The translations under genes were made by a program, and so were the position numbers. From Candidatus Uhrbacteria bacterium (GTDB taxonomy: Bacteria > Patescibacteriota > Patescibacteriia > UBA9934): a DNA stretch of 5,473 bases. Location of the stretch: positions 1 through 5,473 of the forward strand of contig JAUYIW010000012.1 in the NCBI GenBank assembly GCA_030688135.1, given 5' to 3'. Below, piece by piece: positions 1 to 5,473 of the stretch (positions are counted from its first letter, which is position 1; each line of letters begins with the position of its first letter). A model generated the notes under the pieces. That model did not search any database, was not told where the DNA came from, and worked only from the letters and a program-made list of their open reading frames with translations.

Positions 1-1
1 G

Positions 2-97
2 CGGTTCGCTGAGATCTCCGAAAGATTTCTCCTCGCGACTTACAGACTCGTCGAAATGGTAACTTTCTACTTATTAAATGGATCAAACAAATCCTAA
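2..97 (+). CDS. Possible C-terminal fragment of an upstream gene (partial)
   Basis: This frame is open from the left edge to a TAA stop at 95-97 and encodes 31 residues. The peptide contains the stretch ERFLLATYRLVEMVTFYLL, which alternates charged and hydrophobic residues like a helix and is plausible as a protein end. A second plus frame is also open from the edge, but only to 62. The minus strand has no ATG between 1 and 180. A hairpin 83 nt downstream (180-206) could end its transcript, which would make it convergent with the lipoprotein gene. Thirty-one codons is too short to exclude chance, and no family is recognisable. It could equally be non-coding. Confidence 0.3.
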   Translation, partial: RFAEISERFLLATYRLVEMVTFYLLNGSNKS

Positions 98-179
98 CCT
101 GGCAGATTAGATGACTCCTCCACCCAAATTGCGTATGATCCTAGGACTGTAAGTAACCGGATATTCGTAGCACAAAATA

Positions 180-206
180 AATACACCGGTATTGATCCGG
201 TGTATT
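180..206 (-). terminator. Rho-independent terminator of the lipoprotein gene
   Basis: A perfect 10-bp inverted repeat (180-189 with 197-206, AATACACCGG/CCGGTGTATT) encloses a 7-nt loop. Read on the minus strand, the stem is followed by TATTTTGTG, a T-rich tail. It begins 14 nt past the lipoprotein stop codon. The plus-strand side has an A-rich lead-in but only a weak T-tail, so it may work partly in both directions. Confidence 0.75.
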
Positions 207-219
207 CGTCTCTTTCCGG

Positions 220-789
220 CTATTCCGTTGCCGTCACTTCTCGCGCTGAAAAAATCACGCCCTCAACCTCTTCGATAGTTCTATCTATCATAACGGTAAC
301 AAACTTATACTTCCCATCTTCGGTTTCAAGATAGTAGTTGTAATTCAATGCCCCGCCAATCCTACAATCCTCGTTATCTTCACAAATCTTCTCTTTGTAA
401 AATCCATCGCCTAAATCTTCAGCCCCTTCAGGAATCAAGCGCCTTGGATCCAGATGAGATACGCTTATCCTGATGTAATCATCTAAAATAAGATCATCAA
501 CTATTAGTCCAGTACCATCCAAATCTTCCTGGTTAGGAATAGCCCCACTGCTCGGATAAATTTGCCCCCCTGTACTTTGTATATATACCTCTGAATCCAG
601 TGGCGTAATATCTGTACCAAAATCAATTGGCTGATCAAGGCTGTACGGCGCTACCATTACCCAACCATCTGGTAGGTCAAAAGACAAAAGCCAACCACCT
701 TTAACTTCCTCGGACGTATCTGACCCAAGACCAAGGCACCCAACACCTGCTAAGACTAACGCGGACACTCCAAAAAGTAACTTTTTCAT
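220..789 (-). CDS. Predicted secreted lipoprotein, function unknown
   Basis: The product is 189 residues. The N-terminus (MKKLLFGVSALVLAGVGC) has two lysines, a short hydrophobic core and a cysteine at residue 18. This is a type II signal peptide by layout, so lipidation at C18 and anchoring on the outer face of the membrane are inferred. The lipobox is not ideal: glycine sits at -3 where Leu, Val or Ile is usual. After a short acidic linker (about 20-30) comes a mixed-strand domain beginning GGWLLSFDLPDGWVMV (31-46). It includes two more cysteines, C136 and C142 (motif CEDNEDC), which could form a small disulfide loop outside the cell. No catalytic motif or known family is recognised. The ATG at 789 is chosen because it gives the signal peptide directly. 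No Shine-Dalgarno sequence precedes it (CATGAGACCCT then ATG). It has its own terminator and about 320 bp separate it from the next gene, so it is probably transcribed alone. Confidence 0.85.
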   Translation of the reverse strand: MKKLLFGVSALVLAGVGCLGLGSDTSEEVKGGWLLSFDLPDGWVMVAPYSLDQPIDFGTDITPLDSEVYIQSTGGQIYPSSGAIPNQEDLDGTGLIVDDLILDDYIRISVSHLDPRRLIPEGAEDLGDGFYKEKICEDNEDCRIGGALNYNYYLETEDGKYKFVTVMIDRTIEEVEGVIFSAREVTATE

Positions 790-810
790 AGGGTCTCATG
801 TAAACATTTT

Positions 811-816
811 ATTATC
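811..816 (-). promoter_or_regulatory. Weak candidate -10 element for the lipoprotein gene
   Basis: On the minus strand this reads GATAAT, five of six matches to TATAAT, about 20 nt before the ATG, which would give a leader of about 15 nt. No good -35 element lies at the right distance; the best is CCAACA with a 16-nt spacer. This is a tentative call from a short match in AT-rich DNA. Confidence 0.25.
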
Positions 817-927
817 TGACAACTTGGCTTATTGTTGGGTTGTGAGGTTTACTGTCGACAAGCTGGAGTTTACTGATCTCCAAGATCTAATCGATCATTC
901 AATGAATCGTATAGATACATTACCATA

Positions 928-958
928 GCAAAAGACAGCCATCAAGGGCTGCCTTTGC
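928..958 (-). terminator. Imperfect terminator hairpin downstream of the 3D-domain gene
   Basis: On the minus strand, GCAAAGGCAGCC (958-947) pairs with GGCTGTCTTTTGC (940-928) around a 6-nt loop, using one G-U pair and one bulged U. The T-run TCTTTT forms the outer 3' arm, as in many rho-independent terminators. On the plus strand the G-U becomes an A-C mismatch and the tail is poor, so the minus direction is favoured. It lies 149 nt beyond the 3D gene stop, so the assignment is likely but not certain. Confidence 0.5.
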
Positions 959-1107
959 CTTCTGCCTTAGAAAGTAGCTACTGAGAAATTGGAAAATGGT
1001 AATAGAGATTTGAGACTGGAAATTAGCTCTCTGAAAGCTTATTTCAATTTTCCAGGCGACCATTGCTATTTTCTTTTTTCCAAGCAGCCACTTTCTGGAT
1101 CAGACGA

Positions 1108-1641
1108 TTATGAATTTGGATAAACTTCGATTTCGATATACTGAGCTCCAAAAGCAATAGCATCTGGGACTTCCTCCATCCAAATATCGATTCGATACCA
1201 GTAACGCGAGTTCATTCGGTCTTCCACAATAAACACTTCGTCACCGTAAAGTTCAGGAATTTTAATTCGAGTTCCGATTGGCAAAAAGTTTGCCGCGATT
1301 ACTCCACGGCGAGTGGTTGTACCAGACGCTGTAGTAAACGGCGTATCATCGGTCTGCTCAGGAACCGAGTTATACGCAGTAGCCGTAAGGCTCATGGTAT
1401 AAGACGGACCACGCAGATCTGACTCCGGAAGCGTACCAAACGGAACAAACTCGTTCTGTAAGGCCTTAACACGAAGTTCAGTAGCTCGATCGATTAGATC
1501 GATGTCTACCTCATTATCGGCTTGGGCTTCACCCGGAATGACCGTATACGTAAGTACGGCCATCATGAGCACAATAAGAGAGAGCTCAAAAGGTGACTTT
1601 TTTACAATAGAAAAAATATGCTTTTTTGATTTGTTTTTCAT
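1108..1641 (-). CDS. Secreted 3D-domain protein, predicted peptidoglycan-cleaving enzyme
   Basis: The product is 177 residues. It opens with a long basic N-region (KNKSKKHIFSIVKK), a hydrophobic segment at about 20-35, and a signal peptidase I site A39-Q40-A41, so export is predicted. A linker (42-80) leads to a C-terminal 3D domain (about 81-174), related to the catalytic domain of MltA and to Bacillus YocH/YuiC. Landmarks are TATAYNS (86-92), TTASGT (103-108), RRGVIAAN (111-118), LPIGTRIKIP (120-129), VEDRMN (139-144), RIDIW (150-154) and FGA (164-166). Two of the three namesake aspartates are seen, D141 and D152, spaced 11 residues as in YuiC. The first is replaced by N118. The family is muralytic; activity here is inferred. 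The same frame stays open upstream to a TTG at 1830, but that extension lies across the promoter and leader, and the ATG at 1641 restores a proper signal peptide. The gene is divergent from a PBP gene. No Shine-Dalgarno sequence is seen; a hairpin sits at that position. Confidence 0.88.
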   Translation of the reverse strand: MKNKSKKHIFSIVKKSPFELSLIVLMMAVLTYTVIPGEAQADNEVDIDLIDRATELRVKALQNEFVPFGTLPESDLRGPSYTMSLTATAYNSVPEQTDDTPFTTASGTTTRRGVIAANFLPIGTRIKIPELYGDEVFIVEDRMNSRYWYRIDIWMEEVPDAIAFGAQYIEIEVYPNS

Positions 1642-1792
1642 AGGCGAGGGACTTAGTCCCCTACGGATTACACATATCTTACAGATGTACAAAACGAGCA
1701 ATAAGCCTCTCGATATGTATATCTCTATTTTATCTGTAACCTGTAGGAGTCTTGTTTTTCCGTGTAAACAAAATGTCCCGCTGTTGCGAGAC
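1642..1792 (-). promoter_or_regulatory. Structured 5' leader of the 3D-domain gene, possible regulatory RNA
   Basis: If transcription starts near 1792, the mRNA has a leader of about 150 nt. Complementary arms found by eye are: P1, 1743-1749 with 1658-1664 (CTCCTAC/GTAGGGG in the RNA sense, one G-U); P2, 1732-1739 with 1679-1686 (TTACAGAT/ATCTGTAA, perfect 8 bp); P3, 1712-1723 (GATAT/ATATC); and P4, 1709-1712 with 1695-1698 (CGAG/CTCG). P3 and P4 lie inside P2, and P2 lies inside P1, giving a branched fold. A separate hairpin next to the start codon competes with P1. I do not recognise a known riboswitch; the c-di-AMP (ydaO) class often precedes wall hydrolase genes, but I see no match to its core from memory. 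Confidence 0.4.
1648..1660 (-). promoter_or_regulatory. Hairpin occupying the ribosome-binding position of the 3D gene
   Basis: A perfect 5-bp inverted repeat, GGGAC-TTA-GTCCC (plus strand), ends 6 nt before the ATG at 1641. In the mRNA it would form where a Shine-Dalgarno sequence normally lies. Its upstream arm shares bases 1658-1660 with a longer-range helix in the leader, so the two cannot form together. A role in translation control is inference. Confidence 0.45.
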
Positions 1793-1793
1793 A
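1774..1793 (-). terminator. Hairpin plus U-tract at the 5' end of the 3D transcript
   Basis: On the minus strand, TGTCTCGC pairs with GCGGGACA around a 4-nt AACA loop, an 8-bp stem with one G-U pair, followed immediately by TTTTGTTT. This is the form of an intrinsic terminator, but it lies at or just after the predicted transcription start. It may be an early attenuator or a 5'-stabilising hairpin. Its role is uncertain. Confidence 0.4.
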
Positions 1794-1798
1794 TGCAT

Positions 1799-1827
1799 AA
1801 TATAGCATATTTTAGTCTTTTAGTCAA
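1799..1827 (-). promoter_or_regulatory. Sigma70-type promoter of the 3D-domain gene
   Basis: Read on the minus strand, the -35 is TTGACT (1827-1822) and the -10 is TATATT (1804-1799), each five of six matches to consensus, separated by exactly 17 nt. The start of transcription is expected near 1792. Two tandem copies of GACTAAAA lie across the -35 and the spacer. Confidence 0.7.
1810..1825. repeat. 8-bp tandem direct repeat inside the promoter
   Basis: TTTTAGTC occurs twice back to back (1810-1817 and 1818-1825). It covers most of the -35 and half of the spacer of the 3D promoter. It could be an operator for a regulator binding one helical face, or simply a short slippage duplication. Confidence 0.55.
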
Positions 1828-1829
1828 CA

Positions 1830-1878
1830 AAATCTGGCAAAATTTAGCTAATACAAGCCAACTTTCCCTACCAGATTT
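1830..1878. repeat. Inverted repeat between the divergent promoters
   Basis: AAATCTGG at 1830-1837 is exactly complementary to CCAGATTT at 1871-1878, with 33 nt between. A second, inner pair TGGC (1835-1838) and GCCA (1857-1860) is nested in it. It begins just upstream of the 3D promoter -35 and ends just before the PBP promoter -35, a position suited to a shared operator. Regulation is inferred only from position. Confidence 0.4.
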
Positions 1879-1880
1879 AC

Positions 1881-1909
1881 TTGCACTTGTAAGCGAATTA
1901 GGGTAGAAT
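1881..1909 (+). promoter_or_regulatory. Candidate promoter of the PBP gene
   Basis: TTGCAC (1881-1886) and TAGAAT (1904-1909) are separated by 17 nt. The -10 matches consensus at five of six positions; the -35 keeps only the TTG core. Transcription would start near 1916, leaving about 30 nt of AT-rich leader before the ATG at 1946. Confidence 0.55.
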
Positions 1910-1945
1910 CTTCATATCTTTATATATCTGATTTCAGAAATAAAT

Positions 1946-4864
1946 ATGCCAAAAAATTTCAAACGCGGTCATACGTGGGCTTCAAAAAAGAAAAAGATCC
2001 TACCAAAACTATCAGGAAACCGAATATTCAAAATGCTTCCAGCTATAAAATGGAATAAAAATACAATAATTAAAAATGTAATACTTATACTGGTTGCAGT
2101 TTTTCTTTTTAGCGCAATTCTATTCCTTGGCATGTTTGCTTGGCTATCGCGCGACCTCCCAGATCCAAACTCACTAAATACTCGCGAGGTAGCGCAGTCA
2201 ACTAAGATTTATGACCGCACAGGCGAGCATCTTCTCTACGAAATCGCAGGAGACGAAAAAAGAACGCTTGTTACGCTCGACCAAATCCCAGACTACCTAG
2301 AACATGCTACCATCACAGCTGAAGACAGAAAATTCTACGAGCATAGTGGGATTGATTACCTTGGTATTTTACGTGCAGTATTTTTTAACGTGGCAACGCT
2401 CGACCCAACAGGGCAAGGAGGGTCAACAATTACGCAGCAGCTTGTTAAAAACGCAATTCTGACAAACGAAAAGACATACACGCGAAAAATCAAGGAGCTA
2501 ATATTAGCCCTTGCACTTGAACGCCGATATACAAAAGACGAAATCCTTCAGCTTTACCTTAATGAAATACCATACGGCTCGAGAAACTACGGAATTGAGT
2601 CGGCCTCGCAGTCTTATTTTGGAAAGCCAGTAGAAAACCTGTCTCTTGCCGAAGCCGCTACACTCGCATCTATTCCAAAGGCTCCAACAATGTTTTTAAA
2701 CAACCCAGAAAGACTGGAGCAAAGACGCAACTGGGTTCTCGAAAGCATGGTTGAGCTAGAATATATCACCCAAGCTGAGGCAGAGGCAGCAAAAACTGAA
2801 GACACTGCTATAACGCTGAATATTAGTGGGATCGAAGCGCCTCACTTTGTGCTTTGGGTAAAAGAACAACTTGAAGAAATCTACACACAGAGGACTGTAG
2901 AACAAGGAGGCCTAACTGTAATCACATCTCTCGATTACGACATACAAACCTATGCTGAAGAAGCTGTAGAGAATAACAGGGGAGCCAGAGGTGAATCGTA
3001 TGGCTTTAACAATTCCGGTCTTGTGGCGATTAACCCTAAGACCGGTGAAATTTTAGCCATGGTTGGTTCTGCTGATTATTTTAATGATGAGATTGACGGA
3101 CAAGTGAACGTCACAATGCGTCCCTTGCAGCCAGGATCAAGCTTCAAGCCTATTGTTTACACGGCTGGCTTTGAGCGAGGGTATACTCCAAACACAATTT
3201 TGTGGGACGTTGCAACAACGCACCCCACTCCAACAGGAAATTACTCCCCAATGAACTACGATCTTGGGGAACGAGGACCTATCACGATTCGCTCAGCTCT
3301 ACAAGGATCGCTGAATATTCCTGCTGTAAAAATGCTTTATCTCGTTGGGATAGAGAGTGGTCTTTCCTTTGCTGAACGTCTTCATTATTCAACGTTTACC
3401 GATCGATCACGCTTTGGTCTTGCGGTAGTGCTTGGTGGAGCCGAGGTCAAATTACTAGAGCACGTTGGTGCCTATGGCGTATTCGCAACAGAGGGTGTGT
3501 ACCACGAGCCTGTCTCAATATTAAAAGTTGAGAGTGCAGATGGAGAGATGCTAGAAGAGTGGGAAGTAAGCGATGGTGAAAAAGTACTCGACTCCAACAT
3601 AGCGCGTATGACGTCAAGTGTTTTGTCTGACGACTCTGCAAGAGCGCCATTCTTTGGAGCTGGCAGCTATCTCACGCTCCCGGGGCGCCCGGTTGCTACA
3701 AAAACAGGAACTACAAACGACTATAAAGACGCATGGACGATTGGCTACACGCCTTCGCTGGTTGCTGGAGTTTGGACAGGAAACACCGACGGCTCAGCTA
3801 TGAACCGTGGCTCGGATGGATCTTTGGTGGCTGCTCCAATATGGAATGAATTTATGCGAAAAGCCCTAGAGGGCACGGCAGTGGAAGGCTTCACCGCACC
3901 AACAATACCGGTTACCGGCAAGGCAATACTAGACGGTAACATTCCTGCCGAGCTTGTAGTAATCGACACTGCGTCTGGCAAACTTGCAACCGATCGCACG
4001 CCTGAGCGTTTCCGTGAAGAGAAAATCTGTGGCCAGTATCATACAATCTTGCACTTTGTGACTACGTCTGACCCACTCGGTGCAGCCCCGGAAGAACCAA
4101 GCGACCCTTATTACGACGCATGGGAGAGTGGAGTGCAGGCATATATTGAGCGCTACAATAGCGAGCTCGAGGAGGGTGAAGCGCCGCTTGAAATCTGCGA
4201 TATACCAGAAGAAGAAGATGATGTTCATGTTGGCAAAAATGACCCAAGCCTTACAATCCAATCACCAAATAAAAATGATGATGTAGAGCGCACCTTTGAC
4301 GTACAAATACAAACCGATGCGCCTCTTGGAATTAGTAGAATCGAATACAAAATCGATGACTCGTTTGTGGCAATAGACACAGACGAAAAGGGCACAACGC
4401 TAACGCTACCAAGTTGGGTTGGAATGGGCTCGCATACTCTTACAGTAGTTTCATACGACGTAATCGATAACTTTGAGGAGAAATCCGTACAAATAACTGT
4501 TACCGAAGCTGGAAGTGGTGGTAACTTTACCATCACAAATCCATTTAGCGCTCAGGTGATCGAAAAAACACAAGATACTTACCAGGTCGTAGTTGAACTT
4601 GCCGGATCTACCGGTTATTCAAAACTATGGATAACGGCACAAAACGTTTGGACCGGTACAGCGTCAACCGTTGGAGAAGCAAGTAGCCCTGGGGCAATAA
4701 CAGCAATTGATTGGGCACTCCCCGAAGCTGCGCAATACCTACTCGTGGCGCACGCTACGGACGCTAGCGGAAATCAAATCGACTCAGAGCCTGTGGCAGT
4801 GAGTGTAGAGGAACTAGCCGAATCTGGCGGACTTTCGCTCGTAGGTGAAGATACCGAGGAGTAG
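1946..4864 (+). CDS. Class A penicillin-binding protein (PBP1A-like), bifunctional peptidoglycan synthase with C-terminal Ig-like domains
   Basis: The 972-residue product polymerises lipid II and cross-links peptide stems on the outer face of the membrane. A basic cytoplasmic tail (1-43) precedes one membrane helix (about 44-67). The GT51 glycosyltransferase (about 85-265) shows EDRKF..H.G with catalytic E126, GGSTITQQLVKN (158-169), RKIKE (180-184), ILQLYLN (200-206) and AATLASIPKAP (237-247). The transpeptidase (about 355-640) has SxxK at S398-K401 (nucleophile S398), SLN at 455-457 and KTGT at 586-589. All key motifs are intact, so it should be active and beta-lactam-binding. A linker (about 650-765) carries the only two cysteines, C695 and C751. 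Two Ig-like beta modules follow (about 766-853 and 860-955), making it longer than typical PBP1A (about 850-920). The ATG at 1946 gives the expected short basic tail. No Shine-Dalgarno sequence is visible. The gene is divergent from the 3D-domain gene, and a terminator follows 13 nt after the stop. Confidence 0.95.
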   Translation: MPKNFKRGHTWASKKKKILPKLSGNRIFKMLPAIKWNKNTIIKNVILILVAVFLFSAILFLGMFAWLSRDLPDPNSLNTREVAQSTKIYDRTGEHLLYEIAGDEKRTLVTLDQIPDYLEHATITAEDRKFYEHSGIDYLGILRAVFFNVATLDPTGQGGSTITQQLVKNAILTNEKTYTRKIKELILALALERRYTKDEILQLYLNEIPYGSRNYGIESASQSYFGKPVENLSLAEAATLASIPKAPTMFLNNPERLEQRRNWVLESMVELEYITQAEAEAAKTEDTAITLNISGIEAPHFVLWVKEQLEEIYTQRTVEQGGLTVITSLDYDIQTYAEEAVENNRGARGESYGFNNSGLVAINPKTGEILAMVGSADYFNDEIDGQVNVTMRPLQPGSSFKPIVYTAGFERGYTPNTILWDVATTHPTPTGNYSPMNYDLGERGPITIRSALQGSLNIPAVKMLYLVGIESGLSFAERLHYSTFTDRSRFGLAVVLGGAEVKLLEHVGAYGVFATEGVYHEPVSILKVESADGEMLEEWEVSDGEKVLDSNIARMTSSVLSDDSARAPFFGAGSYLTLPGRPVATKTGTTNDYKDAWTIGYTPSLVAGVWTGNTDGSAMNRGSDGSLVAAPIWNEFMRKALEGTAVEGFTAPTIPVTGKAILDGNIPAELVVIDTASGKLATDRTPERFREEKICGQYHTILHFVTTSDPLGAAPEEPSDPYYDAWESGVQAYIERYNSELEEGEAPLEICDIPEEEDDVHVGKNDPSLTIQSPNKNDDVERTFDVQIQTDAPLGISRIEYKIDDSFVAIDTDEKGTTLTLPSWVGMGSHTLTVVSYDVIDNFEEKSVQITVTEAGSGGNFTITNPFSAQVIEKTQDTYQVVVELAGSTGYSKLWITAQNVWTGTASTVGEASSPGAITAIDWALPEAAQYLLVAHATDASGNQIDSEPVAVSVEELAESGGLSLVGEDTEE

Positions 4865-4877
4865 ATTAAACAAAAAT

Positions 4878-4911
4878 AAAAAGACGGGCCTGCGAGGACT
4901 CGTCTTTTTTT
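4878..4911. terminator. Bidirectional rho-independent terminator
   Basis: AAAAAGACG (4878-4886) pairs with CGTCTTTTT (4901-4909), with an inner CCT/AGG pairing across an internal loop. The plus strand ends in a run of seven T (4905-4911). The minus strand also has a T-rich tail after the stem (TTTTTATTTTTG). It lies between two converging genes, 13 nt from the PBP stop and 9 nt from the facing stop, and can serve both. Confidence 0.85.
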
Positions 4912-4920
4912 GATCTTTTA

Positions 4921-5473
4921 CTAAATCAATCCTGCTTTGATTATCTCTCGCGCCTTTTGACGAGTGAACTGATGCGATGACCCTTTAGGATCTTGCCCCA
5001 AGATATACGTATTCTGAAACATCTTCTGTTGATTGAATTCTTCAAGCCCCGGAAGGTGCAAAGTATTTGGTTCATCCATATATAGAGAATCTTTTGCGGC
5101 TTCTTTTGTCCACTCAAATAGTCTTCTAACAGCTTCTTTTGGATCTACTCCATCGTTGCACAAACCTTCGAATAAATACGGTGCATACGTCCACCACATT
5201 TTTGTGTCAGCACTTTCCTGTCCTATCACCTGTCCCATGTTATATCTCATTTCTGCAAAATCACTTTTGTCTTCATGCTCATTTTGCGCATTAAAGGCTC
5301 TTTCCAGAGCATTCTCGTCCTCGATATCTACACGGGCATCGTCAAAATTCTCAATATAAGCTCTGGCAAAATCCTGTTCTGTGTGGCTCCTTTTGGCCGA
5401 CAGCAACCTAAACAAATGATGTTTATCTTTACCAAAACTTTGCATTAATATAAGTTTTTCTTTTAATTCTTCT
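4921..5473 (-). CDS. Conserved-looking protein of unknown function, probably 5'-partial
   Basis: An ATG at 5445 gives 174 residues, but the same frame is open to the window edge (EELKEKLIL before the Met), reads like helical coding sequence, and no Shine-Dalgarno sequence precedes the Met. I therefore treat the gene as continuing past 5473. Numbering here is from that Met. The protein is hydrophilic, with no signal peptide or membrane segment in the visible part, so it is probably cytoplasmic. An acidic, helical N-half (about 23-65) is followed by an aromatic patch MWWTYAPYLFEGL (83-95), a helix DPKEAVRRLFEWTKEA (101-116), and a tail rich in Gln, Lys and Arg ending QKAREIIKAGLI. There is a single cysteine (C96). 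No domain or catalytic motif is recognised, so no function is assigned. It converges on the PBP gene and shares its terminator, so it is not in the same operon. Confidence 0.75.
   Translation of the reverse strand, partial: EELKEKLILMQSFGKDKHHLFRLLSAKRSHTEQDFARAYIENFDDARVDIEDENALERAFNAQNEHEDKSDFAEMRYNMGQVIGQESADTKMWWTYAPYLFEGLCNDGVDPKEAVRRLFEWTKEAAKDSLYMDEPNTLHLPGLEEFNQQKMFQNTYILGQDPKGSSHQFTRQKAREIIKAGLI

Larger units (their letters stand above)
790..1107. other. Intergenic gap between two minus-strand genes
   Basis: This 318-bp stretch has no convincing gene. It holds the candidate lipoprotein promoter near 811-816 and the imperfect terminator at 928-958. It also has several small inverted repeats, such as TGGAG...CTCCA near 865-883, GATCT-cca-AGATC nearby, and CTGGAAATT...AATTTTCCAG at about 1017-1054. 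A 47-codon minus-strand frame (920-1063) is open, but it runs through the terminator stem and is not called. Part of the gap (959-1107) is probably the 3' untranslated region of the 3D-domain gene. Confidence 0.6.

Noticed and set aside
98..179. Possible RNA gene between the left partial frame and the first terminator
   Set aside because: No tRNA cloverleaf arms, no long complementary segments and no T-loop motif were found; nothing supports a call.
920..1063. 47-codon minus-strand frame downstream of the 3D-domain gene
   Set aside because: It runs through the terminator hairpin at 928-958, has no Shine-Dalgarno sequence or recognisable protein pattern, and is short enough to arise by chance. 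It is better read as the 3' untranslated region.
1642..1792. Known ydaO (c-di-AMP) riboswitch in the 3D leader
   Set aside because: The genetic context fits, but I could not find the conserved ydaO core sequence, so the leader is reported only as an unassigned structured RNA.
1642..1830. 63-residue N-terminal extension of the 3D-domain protein from a TTG at 1830
   Set aside because: The TTG overlaps the -35 of a near-consensus promoter, the predicted start of transcription lies inside the extension, and it would bury the signal peptide found at the ATG at 1641.
1502..1906. 134-codon plus-strand frame opposite the 3D-domain gene
   Set aside because: It is antisense to the signal-peptide region and leader, has no family resemblance, and spans both divergent promoters; it is a shadow frame.
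3929..4536. Several overlapping minus-strand frames inside the PBP gene
   Set aside because: They are antisense to intact, motif-confirmed PBP coding sequence, overlap one another, and have no domain features.

Overview
The window is ordinary bacterial chromosome. It carries three complete genes and a fourth that probably runs off the right edge, plus a possible tail of a fifth gene at the left edge. The theme is the cell envelope: a predicted lipoprotein, a secreted 3D-domain (muralytic) protein, and a large bifunctional class A penicillin-binding protein with Ig-like modules. The style suggests the Candidate Phyla Radiation (Patescibacteria): a variant 3D domain, a class A PBP with C-terminal Ig-like domains, a small secreted lipoprotein with no recognisable family, and no obvious Shine-Dalgarno sequences. 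This assignment is inference, because no ribosomal or other marker gene is present. The standard code fits all genes; the four stops are TAG, TAA, TAG and TAG, so nothing here tests for TGA recoding.

Layout, left to right. Positions 2-97 (+) may be the end of an upstream gene. A hairpin terminator (180-206) closes a minus-strand lipoprotein gene (220-789). A 318-bp gap follows, holding a weak lipoprotein promoter candidate and an imperfect terminator (928-958) for the next minus-strand gene. The 3D-domain gene occupies 1108-1641 (-). A 304-bp divergent control region (1642-1945) separates it from the PBP gene (1946-4864, +). A strong hairpin with A and T tracts on its two sides (4878-4911) serves as a shared terminator between the PBP gene and a converging minus-strand gene of unknown function (4921 to the right edge).

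Functionally, the central pair joins a peptidoglycan synthase (glycosyltransferase plus transpeptidase) to a predicted peptidoglycan-cleaving enzyme, transcribed away from each other from one intergenic region. That region is the most information-rich part of the window. It has a near-consensus sigma70-type promoter facing the 3D gene, with an 8-bp tandem repeat across its -35 and spacer. It also has a plausible promoter facing the PBP gene and an inverted repeat between the two promoters. The 3D transcript has a roughly 150-nt leader in which paired segments can be drawn by eye, including two alternatives that exclude each other next to the start codon. No mobile element, CRISPR array, tRNA or rRNA was seen.
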